From Bacteroidales bacterium (GTDB lineage: Bacteria > Bacteroidota > Bacteroidia > Bacteroidales > Bacteroidaceae): DNA of 37,309 nt. Position 1 is the first letter of the stretch; every line of letters starts with the position of its first letter. The notes under the pieces are model-generated. The model worked only from the letters and a program-made list of their open reading frames with translations, had not been told where the DNA came from and did not search any database. This document shows, piece by piece, positions 30,213-37,309 of the stretch. The translations under genes were made by a program, and so were the position numbers. The stretch lies in NCBI GenBank assembly GCA_030528715.1, contig JAUMYJ010000013.1, positions 1 to 37,309 of the forward strand. The letters are read 5' to 3'.

Positions 30213-31442
30213 ATGAACATACACCTCTCTCGCCTTTCGGGTGCTCACCCCTATCAGGCCATTGTCTATGCTAGCTTGTGGCTCATCACCCTAAGCATCA
30301 CTGTCATATCGCAATGGCCCGAAGGTGTGTATGATTGGAACGATGATGTGCAGCAGCTCGTAGCTCACGTGTGGATAGACCTACTCCCATTTTGGCTACT
30401 CTTTGTGGTGGCTGATGCCGTATTTAGCCGTTTGCTCACACTAAGCAACCCCATGCGTTCACGCTGGGCTTGGAGCATACTAGGCAGTGCATTTACCCTA
30501 TTCGTAATAGCACAACTTGCCACACTACGCTTAGGGCCAAATGCGCCCAGCACCTCAGCTACCCCCACACGCTACTCTACGATGCGTCAAGCCGTAGCCG
30601 TACCCGATATGGTGCTCAACATCGACAACGAAGGAGAGCACTTCACGACTACACGTGCCATCTACCCCACGGCTACACTAGGTGCTTTGCCACACGACTA
30701 TTTAAGGGTAGGCGACATACTCATTGCTCCCTTAGCGGTGCGCACTACTATCGGGGCAGCAATGGTATTATTAGTCTATATCGCTCACCTTTTTTTGCGT
30801 AGCGTAGCGGTAGACAAGCGTCTTGACGAGATAGCACAAAGCAATTTAGAGCGTGAGCTGACCTACCTTAGACATCAGCTCAACCCACATTTTTTTATGA
30901 ACACGCTCAACAACATTCACACCCTTATTGAGCTAGATGCTGCGAGCGCACAGCGGCACCTCTTACACCTCTCGCAACTCATGCGCTATGTACTCTATGA
31001 GAGCAACACGACCTTCGTACCACTAGCCAAAGAACTTGACTTCGTGCGCCACTACATCGCGCTGATGCGTCTGCGCTATGCTCAAGACGTGTGCCTCACA
31101 CTTGACCTACCCAAGACACCCTCAGAAGGACTGCTCCCCCCCGTGTTACTCATCAATTTTATCGAAAACGCCTTTAAGCATGGTATCTCTACCGATGCAC
31201 CAAGCTACGTCAAGGTAAGCATACACACCACCGCCACACACATATGCTTTGCTTGTACCAACTCACTACATCTCAGCCATGACACACGCATTCAAGAGTC
31301 GCACGGCATTGGTGTAGTTAATACACTCAAACGCCTTGACCTGCTCTATGCCAACACCTATACCTACACGAGCACAAGCACCGACCCACACACCTACCAC
31401 GTAGCCCTCAGCCTACCACTTACCCCACCACACACACTTTAA
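30213..31442 (+). CDS. LytS/YehU-type sensor histidine kinase
   Basis: A 409-residue membrane kinase of the His_kinase (LytS/YehU) class. Four hydrophobic segments lie at about 16-34, 57-78, 86-104 and 176-196, with an extracytoplasmic loop between the last two. The cytoplasmic part begins near 200; the phosphoacceptor is His226 in LRHQLNPHFFMNTLNNIHTLIE. The N-box is PVLLINFIENAFKHGIS (about 310-326), and a reduced G-box GIGVVNTLKRLDLLY follows. It autophosphorylates and passes phosphate to the LytTR regulator encoded 13 bp downstream in the same operon. The signal sensed is not known. Confidence 0.92.
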   Translation: MNIHLSRLSGAHPYQAIVYASLWLITLSITVISQWPEGVYDWNDDVQQLVAHVWIDLLPFWLLFVVADAVFSRLLTLSNPMRSRWAWSILGSAFTLFVIAQLATLRLGPNAPSTSATPTRYSTMRQAVAVPDMVLNIDNEGEHFTTTRAIYPTATLGALPHDYLRVGDILIAPLAVRTTIGAAMVLLVYIAHLFLRSVAVDKRLDEIAQSNLERELTYLRHQLNPHFFMNTLNNIHTLIELDAASAQRHLLHLSQLMRYVLYESNTTFVPLAKELDFVRHYIALMRLRYAQDVCLTLDLPKTPSEGLLPPVLLINFIENAFKHGISTDAPSYVKVSIHTTATHICFACTNSLHLSHDTRIQESHGIGVVNTLKRLDLLYANTYTYTSTSTDPHTYHVALSLPLTPPHTL

Positions 31443-31455
31443 CCTACCCAACACC

Positions 31456-32199
31456 ATGCTCCGCTGTATCCTTGTAGACGATGAACCTCTTGCACTAACC
31501 AAATGCCAAAATTACCTAGCACGCTTAGAAGGCTTTGAACACGTAGCCTCGTGCACCAGTGCTGCCAAAGCACGTACCGTGCTGGCAGAACAACATATCG
31601 ACTTAGCCCTGCTTGACATCAACATGCCTGGCGAGAATGGCCTTACGTTAGCTAGACACCTACTAGGTAGCGACACACATGTTATCTTCATCACAGCGCA
31701 TGACGAGTTTGCCATTGAAGGCTACCGCGTCGAAGCACTAGACTATCTCTTAAAGCCGTTTGACTTTACCCAATTTGAGACTACACTTTTACGTGCCAAG
31801 CAGCGTATACAGCAGCGTGCCGCGTCTTATTGCCCTTTGGTAGCACAGCAAGCCACGGCAGACGAGGTCATCTTCATACACCTAGGAATTAATGGTTCAC
31901 AAGGCGTAAAGCTACGCTCACTGCGCTACATAGAGGCCAATGGCAACTACTGCCTCGTGCATACAGCCGATTTAGACAAACCACTACAAACACTTGCTCA
32001 ACTACAAACCCTACTCGATAGGTTGCCGCAAGATAAGTTTATACGCATTCACCGCTCACACATCATCAACATCGCACGTATTCGCACCGTGCAACGCCAA
32101 TATGTAACCCTCGACGATGGAACCACACTCAACATCGGAGCCGCCTATCGACAAGCCTTTGCCAACAAACTCACAGAAATAGGCTTTGTACGACACTAA
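31456..32199 (+). CDS. LytTR family response regulator
   Basis: A 247-residue response regulator. Residues 1-120 are a receiver domain, with acidic pair DD at 8-9, phosphoacceptor Asp54 in LALLDINMPGENG, and Lys at about 104 in YLLKPFDF. Residues about 145-247 are a LytTR DNA-binding domain, with LRSLRYIEANGNYCLVHT and the typical FIRIHRSHIINIARIRTVQR. Such regulators bind direct repeats in promoters of surface and secreted genes. Its partner kinase is directly upstream. Targets cannot be identified from the window. Confidence 0.93.
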   Translation: MLRCILVDDEPLALTKCQNYLARLEGFEHVASCTSAAKARTVLAEQHIDLALLDINMPGENGLTLARHLLGSDTHVIFITAHDEFAIEGYRVEALDYLLKPFDFTQFETTLLRAKQRIQQRAASYCPLVAQQATADEVIFIHLGINGSQGVKLRSLRYIEANGNYCLVHTADLDKPLQTLAQLQTLLDRLPQDKFIRIHRSHIINIARIRTVQRQYVTLDDGTTLNIGAAYRQAFANKLTEIGFVRH

Positions 32200-32219
32200 C
32201 ACCTTGCATAACACGATGA

Positions 32220-32270
32220 TTTGAGCCATGCTGTGCAGCCGTCTATTGAAGCTACACAGCATGGCTCAAA
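32220..32270. terminator. Hairpin between the regulator and the calycin-like gene
   Basis: A 20-bp stem joins 32220-32239 (TTTGAGCCATGCTGTGCAGC) and 32251-32270 with one G-T pair. It lies between convergent genes. No T-run follows, so strength as terminator is uncertain. Confidence 0.6.
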
Positions 32271-32311
32271 CCATACAAAACCTCGCAAGTGTATGAGGGA
32301 AAGATGCCAGG

Positions 32312-32947
32312 TTAGGGTAAGACTACCTTTTTGCCATTGACAATATATAAACCCGGCTTTGTAGGTGTCACACGACGTCCTTGAAGGTCATAGTAGACAA
32401 CTGTACCTGCTTTTTCATCTTTTAAGACAGAAGTGATGCTAGTAGGCAGTTTTTTCTTACCCTTAAACACATGCTCTACCAAAACCTTTGTCTGCGGATT
32501 TTCTACGGCAAAGTGCAGCTCGAGTGTACCATCTTCTGCAACAAAGCTCTGCTCACTAGGTATATAGATAACAAGTTGTATCGTATATACACCATCTTGT
32601 GTTTCAAAATACCCTTGTACGTTACTAGTCTGCTCTATATTCCAAACACCATTCTTAAAAAACAGCTCATTGTCGGTTAGTTCTATCGGTTTGAAGGTAT
32701 ATCTAAGGCTGTAATTTTTCAAAACGAGTGTAGCCATATTTCCCTTCTTACCAACAATCTCTACACTCATTTTTCTGGCTACGCCTGCGGTTTTCTCTCC
32801 CGTAGCGATTTTTACGATAGAAGTGCTTGCTTCTCCCTCATAGACACCAGTGATAGCGGTTAGGTCAGTTTGAGCATTTAGCACTGCAAGTGGCAAGAGT
32901 GCCACGAGTAGCAGTAGTAGTTTCTTTACATTTAAGTCTAGTCGCAT
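32312..32947 (-). CDS. Secreted calycin-like domain protein with YDLxGR tail
   Basis: A 211-residue exported protein. Signal peptide at residues 1-25 (VKKLLLLLVALLPLAVLNAQ). Residues about 30-150 read as a beta-barrel of the calycin-like family of Bacteroidales (ITGVYEGEASTSIV ... MATLVLKNYSLRY ... GTLELHFAVENP). Residues 180-211 are the tail VVYYDLQGRRVTPTKPGLYIVNGKKVVLP found at the end of many secreted proteins of the order. The role of the domain is unknown, possibly ligand binding. The same tail type ends the pseudogene at 11819-12154. It starts 19 bp after typA on the same strand, so read-through is possible. Confidence 0.82.
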   Translation of the reverse strand: MRLDLNVKKLLLLLVALLPLAVLNAQTDLTAITGVYEGEASTSIVKIATGEKTAGVARKMSVEIVGKKGNMATLVLKNYSLRYTFKPIELTDNELFFKNGVWNIEQTSNVQGYFETQDGVYTIQLVIYIPSEQSFVAEDGTLELHFAVENPQTKVLVEHVFKGKKKLPTSITSVLKDEKAGTVVYYDLQGRRVTPTKPGLYIVNGKKVVLP

Positions 32948-32966
32948 ATTTTTTGTTTAGTATGTG

Positions 32967-34766
32967 TTATGTGGTTTTGTTGGCCTTTTTGCGGTCGTTG
33001 TGGTCTAAGATGGTTTTGCGCAAGCGCATACTTTGTGGCGTTACCTCTACGAGTTCATCGGCCTTGATATATTCGAGTGCTTCTTCAAGCGAGAAAACGA
33101 TGGGTGGTATGATGCGTGTTTTGTCGTCTGCACCACTAGCACGCATATTGGTCAGCTGTTTTGACTTTGTGACGTTTATTACAAGGTCGTTTTCGTGTAC
33201 ATGTTCGCCTACCACTTGGCCTGCATACACACTTTCTTGTGGCGAGATAAAGAACTTGCCACGGTCTTGCAAGTGGTCTATGGCATAGGCAAATGCCGTG
33301 CCTGCCTCCATCACGATCATGGCACCATTACTACGCCGCTGTATATCGCCTTTATAGGGCTGATACTCCTTAAAGCGGTGTGCCATAATGGCCTCTCCTT
33401 GGCTAGCTGTAAGCACATTGGTGCGCAGGCCTATGATGCCACGCGACGGAATAGCGAATGCAATATCTACACGGTCGCCACGGCTCTCCATCGCTGTCAT
33501 TTCGCCTTTGCGACGCGTTACCATATCAATCATTTTGCTTGCATGCTCTTCGGGCACATTGATGGTAAGCTCTTCTATTGGCTCGTGACGCTGTCCATCT
33601 ATTTCGCGATAGATTACTTGCGGTTGCCCAACTTGTAGCTCGTAGCCTTCACGACGCATTGTCTCAATCAAAACAGAGAGATGTAGCACGCCACGCCCTG
33701 ATACGAGCCAACGGTCGGCATCGAGATTTTCAACACGTAGGGCAAGGTTTTTTTCGAGTTCCTTTTCGAGGCGGTCGTTGATATGGCGCGAAGTACAAAA
33801 TTTACCTTCCTTACCAAAGAAAGGCGAGTCGTTGATGAGAAATAGCATACTCATCGTAGGCTCATCAATCGCGATAGGGGCAAGTGGCTCAGGAAGTATC
33901 GCGTCGCAAATCGTGTCGCCTATTTCAAAACGCTCTAAGCCCACGATAGCACAAATATCACCACAGGCCACCTCATCTACCTTTTGACGGCTAGTACCTT
34001 CAAAGGCATGTAGCTCTTTGATACGCGTTTTCTGAGTCGTGCCATCGCGATGTGCCACTGTGATGTCTTGGCCTGCGCGCAGCGAGCCACGTGCAATGCG
34101 ACCTACGGCGATACGCCCCGTATAGTTGCTAAAATCAAGCGAAGTGATAAGCATCTGTGGCGTACCCTCTACTTGTTTAGGCGCAGGAATATGGCTAACG
34201 ATAGTGTCTAGCAGGTAAGTAATGTCCTCCGTAGGTGTCTGCCAGTCGGCTCCCATCCAGCCATTCTTGGCCGAGCCATACACCACAGGAAAATCTAGCT
34301 GTTCTTCGCTAGCACCAAGGGCAAACATCAAGTCAAAAGCCATTTCATACACCTCTTCTGGGCGACAATTAGGCTTGTCTACCTTATTGATAACGACGAT
34401 GGGTTTTAGCCCTATTTCGATAGCTTTTTGCAGCACAAAGCGTGTTTGAGGCATAGGTCCCTCAAAAGCATCTACCAATAGGATACAGCCATCGGCCATA
34501 TTGAGCACACGCTCCACCTCACCACCAAAGTCACTGTGACCTGGGGTATCAATGATGTTTATTTTGGTATCGCGGTAGCGGATAGACACATTCTTAGAAA
34601 GAATAGTGATGCCACGCTCGCGTTCAAGGTCATTGTTGTCAAGGATAAGCTCGCCAGTTTCTTGGCCAGTACGAAACAGATTGCCAGCGATAAGCATTTT
34701 GTCCACAAGTGTAGTTTTACCGTGGTCTACGTGTGCTATCACTGCGATGTTTCTGATATTTTGCAT
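32967..34766 (-). CDS. typA: Translational GTPase TypA/BipA
   Basis: A 599-residue ribosome-associated GTPase. The G1 motif is AHVDHGKT (residues 11-18), G2 RERGITI, G3 DTPGH (73-77), G4 NKVD (127-130). Domain II, the EF-G-like domains III and V, and the specific C-terminal domain (about 480-599, RGKFFISPQESVYAGQVVGEHVHENDLVINVTKSKQLTNMRASGADD) all follow in family order. TypA helps 50S subunit assembly and stress or cold adaptation. Full length, with no odd residues seen. Confidence 0.97.
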   Translation of the reverse strand: MQNIRNIAVIAHVDHGKTTLVDKMLIAGNLFRTGQETGELILDNNDLERERGITILSKNVSIRYRDTKINIIDTPGHSDFGGEVERVLNMADGCILLVDAFEGPMPQTRFVLQKAIEIGLKPIVVINKVDKPNCRPEEVYEMAFDLMFALGASEEQLDFPVVYGSAKNGWMGADWQTPTEDITYLLDTIVSHIPAPKQVEGTPQMLITSLDFSNYTGRIAVGRIARGSLRAGQDITVAHRDGTTQKTRIKELHAFEGTSRQKVDEVACGDICAIVGLERFEIGDTICDAILPEPLAPIAIDEPTMSMLFLINDSPFFGKEGKFCTSRHINDRLEKELEKNLALRVENLDADRWLVSGRGVLHLSVLIETMRREGYELQVGQPQVIYREIDGQRHEPIEELTINVPEEHASKMIDMVTRRKGEMTAMESRGDRVDIAFAIPSRGIIGLRTNVLTASQGEAIMAHRFKEYQPYKGDIQRRSNGAMIVMEAGTAFAYAIDHLQDRGKFFISPQESVYAGQVVGEHVHENDLVINVTKSKQLTNMRASGADDKTRIIPPIVFSLEEALEYIKADELVEVTPQSMRLRKTILDHNDRKKANKTT

Positions 34767-34822
34767 AAGCGAGGGGGTAATTAGGATTATCGCCTAAACC
34801 TAGACTTTGGGCAAAGGCGGTG

Positions 34823-34830
34823 CAAAGTTA
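34823..34830 (-). promoter_or_regulatory. -7 box of typA
   Basis: TAACTTTG on the minus strand, 57 bp before the typA ATG. Nothing recognised at -33. Confidence 0.55.
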
Positions 34831-34991
34831 CGATTTTTTTTGCAGACCTATGGTTACAACGAGGCTACAAGATGGCGCGCAACACTTCTGCAACACACGC
34901 GCCATTAAAGCCATGCTATTAGCATACTGCCAAAGGGCATAGCCTGCACAAATATCAGCCATACAATAGACACGCCCTCACTTTTTTTTCA

Positions 34992-34999
34992 TAACTTTG
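34992..34999 (+). promoter_or_regulatory. -7 box of the ABC exporter operon
   Basis: TAACTTTG on the plus strand, 87 bp before the ATPase gene. The intergenic stretch 34767-35085 holds only this and the typA box. Confidence 0.55.
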
Positions 35000-35085
35000 T
35001 AGTCAATACAGGAGCAAATCCTTTATATACTTAGCCATTTACTCCTTTATCCATACGCATAAACGCATTAATACGAACCTAACTA

Positions 35086-36021
35086 ATGATGACTACCACC
35101 ACCCCTCTCTTGGCCGTGGAGCACGTGTCCAAACGCTATGCACAGCACCTAGTGCTTGACGATGTAAACCTACACGTCGAAGCGGGCAAGATTTTTGGTC
35201 TACTTGGCCCCAACGGAGCAGGCAAAAGCACCCTCATACGCATCATCAACCGCATAGCCATAGCCGACGAAGGCCGTGTGTTACTCAATGGAAAACCCAT
35301 GCAGGCCGGTGACATTGAGCGCGTTGGCTACTTGCCCGAAGAGCGCGGTCTGTACAAAAAAATGAAAGTAGCCGAGCAGCTCACATACTTGGCTCGTCTG
35401 CGTGGCCTAAACAAGGGCGAAGCCCACAAGCAACTCACCTACTGGCTCGAACGCCTAGAAATAAGCCATTGGGCAGAGAAGCCCCTTGAAGAGTTGTCAA
35501 AAGGCATGCAGCAAAAAGTGCAGTTTGTAAGCACCGTCCTACACCGCCCACAGCTGCTCATCTTTGACGAGCCGTTTAGTGGTTTTGACCCTGTCAATGC
35601 CGAAGTGCTCAAACGCGAGGTGCTCCACCTCAAAGCCGAGGGGCATACCATCATATACAGCACGCACAACATGGCTTCGGTCGAAGATATCTGTGACGAC
35701 ATCGCTCTGATAGACAAGAGTCGCGTCGTGCTCGAAGGAAGCGTACGTGAGGTGCGCCACCGTTTTGGCGATGGCAGTTATACGGCCGTAGTCGAAGCTC
35801 CACACACACTTGTTAATGCCCCAGCGTTTAACATCACCGGTGCCACACCTTCTGCCGATGGCTACACAACCACCTATAACCTACACGCTACTGCTGGTGT
35901 AGACAGCCGCACACTCATGCAAGCCGTGCTCACGCAAGCCCCTGTCATAAGTCTAGCACAGCAGCTGCCCACGATGCACGATATTTTCCTAAAAACCGTA
36001 GCCGCCACTAGCCATGAATAA
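35086..36021 (+). CDS. ABC transporter ATP-binding protein (NatA-like)
   Basis: A 311-residue ABC ATPase. Walker A is GPNGAGKST (41-49), the signature LSKGMQQ (137-143) is of the variant type common in NatA/DrrA-like exporters, and Walker B is LLIFDEP (157-163), followed by an H-loop in YSTHNM. Residues about 230-311 form the short C-terminal domain typical of the NatA/CcmA group. It overlaps the next gene by 8 bp (start at 36014), so the two subunits are translationally coupled. The substrate is unknown; Na+ or small hydrophobic compounds are the usual suggestions. Confidence 0.93.
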   Translation: MMTTTTPLLAVEHVSKRYAQHLVLDDVNLHVEAGKIFGLLGPNGAGKSTLIRIINRIAIADEGRVLLNGKPMQAGDIERVGYLPEERGLYKKMKVAEQLTYLARLRGLNKGEAHKQLTYWLERLEISHWAEKPLEELSKGMQQKVQFVSTVLHRPQLLIFDEPFSGFDPVNAEVLKREVLHLKAEGHTIIYSTHNMASVEDICDDIALIDKSRVVLEGSVREVRHRFGDGSYTAVVEAPHTLVNAPAFNITGATPSADGYTTTYNLHATAGVDSRTLMQAVLTQAPVISLAQQLPTMHDIFLKTVAATSHE

Positions 36022-37285
36022 AGTACTCATCATCATGCAGCGCGAATTGATGACGCGCATACGCAAGCGTTCGTTCATTTTGCTCACGCTACTTACCCCA
36101 TTTATCATGATAGCCCTGCCCAGCATCCCTCTATGGTTGGCCAGTTTATCAAGTGAGCCAGAGCATGTGGCCATCATTGACCACACAGGCCACTATGCCC
36201 CACACTTCAAGCCCAACGAAGATTTTACCTTCGAGCGTGTAACCCCCGAAACCGACCGCCTACACCTCACACGAGACTACGTTGCAACACTCGAAATTAC
36301 CGACTCGCTACACACGCACCCCGAGGCTTCAGCCCTTACATCAAGCCACGAAGTCCCCGTGCGCCTCAGTGAGTATATCAACGAGGTGCTCACCACACAA
36401 GTGCGCCAAGACCTCCTAGCCAAGCACCAAGTCGAAGGGCTGCAAGAGGCTATCAAAGCGAGTCAAACACGCCACGAAGTGCGCACACAACGCATGAGCG
36501 ACGATGGCACACAGAGCGATAGTCGCACCGAGATAGCCATGATTATAGCTGGGCTCTTTACCATTTTCATCTACCTCTTCATCATCTCGTATGGCAGCAT
36601 GATGATGCAGAGTGTGCTCGAAGAAAAAACTGGACGCATCGTTGAGGTTATCGTGTCGAGCGTCAAGCCCTGGCAGCTACTTTGGGGCAAACTTCTTGGC
36701 ATAGCCTGCATGGGCCTTATCCAAATGACGGTATGGTTTGTGATGCTAGGTAGCCTCACAACACTCTTGGGCATAGCCGCCAGTGGTGCCTTGTCGCCCA
36801 CAATGGGTCAAAGCATGGCAGACGACACCATGCTCACTGGCCTTATCAGTGGGTTGCTAACTACGAATTTCTTGCCACTAGTCGTATGCTTCATACTCTA
36901 CTTCATCGGTGGCTACTTTCTCTACGCTAGCATCTTTGCGGCCGTAGGTGCTTCGGTCAATGAGCAAGAAGACACACAGCAGTTTATGACGCCCGTGATC
37001 TTAATCCTCGTCTTTGCCACCTATGCTGGCATGGGCAGCATCGAAAACCCCTATGGGCCTTTGGCATTGTGGTGTAGCTACATCCCATTTACCTCGCCTA
37101 TCGTAATGATGGTGCGCCTCCCCTTTGGTGTGAGCATGTGGGAGGTGGCAGGCAGCATCGCCATCCTCTACGCCACTATGGCCTTTATTGCTTGGGCAGC
37201 AGGGCAAATCTATCGTGTGGGTATCTTGCTCTATGGTAAGAAACCGACCTTTATGGAGATGCTACGCTGGATTACTTGGAAGTAG
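36014..37285 (+). CDS. ABC-2 type permease (NatB-like)
   Basis: A 423-residue membrane protein forming the exporter with the ATPase just upstream. The N-terminus has one transmembrane segment (about 22-42, ILLTLLTPFIMIALPSIPLWLASL), followed by a long periplasmic domain (about 45-175). From 175 there are five to six further segments, with SYGSMMMQSVLEEKTGRIVEVIVSSVKPWQLLWGKLLGIACMGL typical of the ABC-2/NatB/YhaP group. Complete to the stop at 37283-37285. The remaining 24 bp of the window contain nothing visible. Confidence 0.92.
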   Translation: MNKVLIIMQRELMTRIRKRSFILLTLLTPFIMIALPSIPLWLASLSSEPEHVAIIDHTGHYAPHFKPNEDFTFERVTPETDRLHLTRDYVATLEITDSLHTHPEASALTSSHEVPVRLSEYINEVLTTQVRQDLLAKHQVEGLQEAIKASQTRHEVRTQRMSDDGTQSDSRTEIAMIIAGLFTIFIYLFIISYGSMMMQSVLEEKTGRIVEVIVSSVKPWQLLWGKLLGIACMGLIQMTVWFVMLGSLTTLLGIAASGALSPTMGQSMADDTMLTGLISGLLTTNFLPLVVCFILYFIGGYFLYASIFAAVGASVNEQEDTQQFMTPVILILVFATYAGMGSIENPYGPLALWCSYIPFTSPIVMMVRLPFGVSMWEVAGSIAILYATMAFIAWAAGQIYRVGILLYGKKPTFMEMLRWITWK

Positions 37286-37309
37286 CCACACACAATGCTT
37301 TACGTGGGG

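Overview
The window looks like chromosomal DNA of a Bacteroidales member, most likely Porphyromonas or a close relative (inference). The evidence is: many -7 boxes of the Bacteroidota form TAnnTTTG, several with a TTTG or TTG -33 element 19-20 bp upstream; three streptopain-type C10 cysteine peptidase genes; a subtilisin with a type IX secretion-like C-terminus; proteins ending in the YDLxGR...GKKV tail common in oral Bacteroidales; DUF4834, DUF1573 and calycin-like proteins; and almost no Shine-Dalgarno sequences.

Layout. 1-3800 (mostly minus strand): the start of nhaA, an O-antigen-type flippase, queH, then tRNA-Phe and tRNA-Gln separated by hairpins and a short palindromic tandem repeat. 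3830-6150: an operon of a C10 peptidase lipoprotein and a second lipoprotein. 6200-11380: rubredoxin, a transglutaminase-like membrane protein, a small lipoprotein, a nitroreductase, a VanZ-like protein, DUF4834, and the phosphatidylethanolamine pair pssA-psd. 11500-12350: a small secreted-peptide gene and a frameshifted remnant of a surface protein. 12500-13757 (plus): a structured leader, an unknown gene and a DUF4248-like gene whose 3' end overlaps the convergent flavoprotein gene. 13709-17176 (minus): HI0933-type flavoprotein, DnaQ-like exonuclease, YdcZ-type transporter, DUF1573 protein. 17409-19550: FUSC membrane protein.

19650-24217 is the most unusual part. A C10 peptidase without prodomain or signal peptide is translationally coupled to a BACON-like lipoprotein. 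It is followed by a displaced tandem copy: the last part of a different C10 gene, a strongly diverged second lipoprotein, and a second copy of the rel 5' region. Only the right-hand rel is complete, and it has lost the HD hydrolase residues. The join is at a 4-bp microhomology (CTAA) and creates a 53-codon chimeric ORF. The second lipoprotein now sits behind duplicated rel expression signals.

24371-26872 has a small putative DNA-binding protein divergent from a full-length C10 peptidase, with a 22-bp-period repeat array between them. 26989-37309 holds an outer-membrane beta-barrel, the S8 protease, a LytS/LytR-type two-component pair, a calycin-like secreted protein, typA and an ABC-2 exporter pair. 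Overall this is a housekeeping backbone interspersed with secreted proteases and their fast-changing lipoprotein partners.
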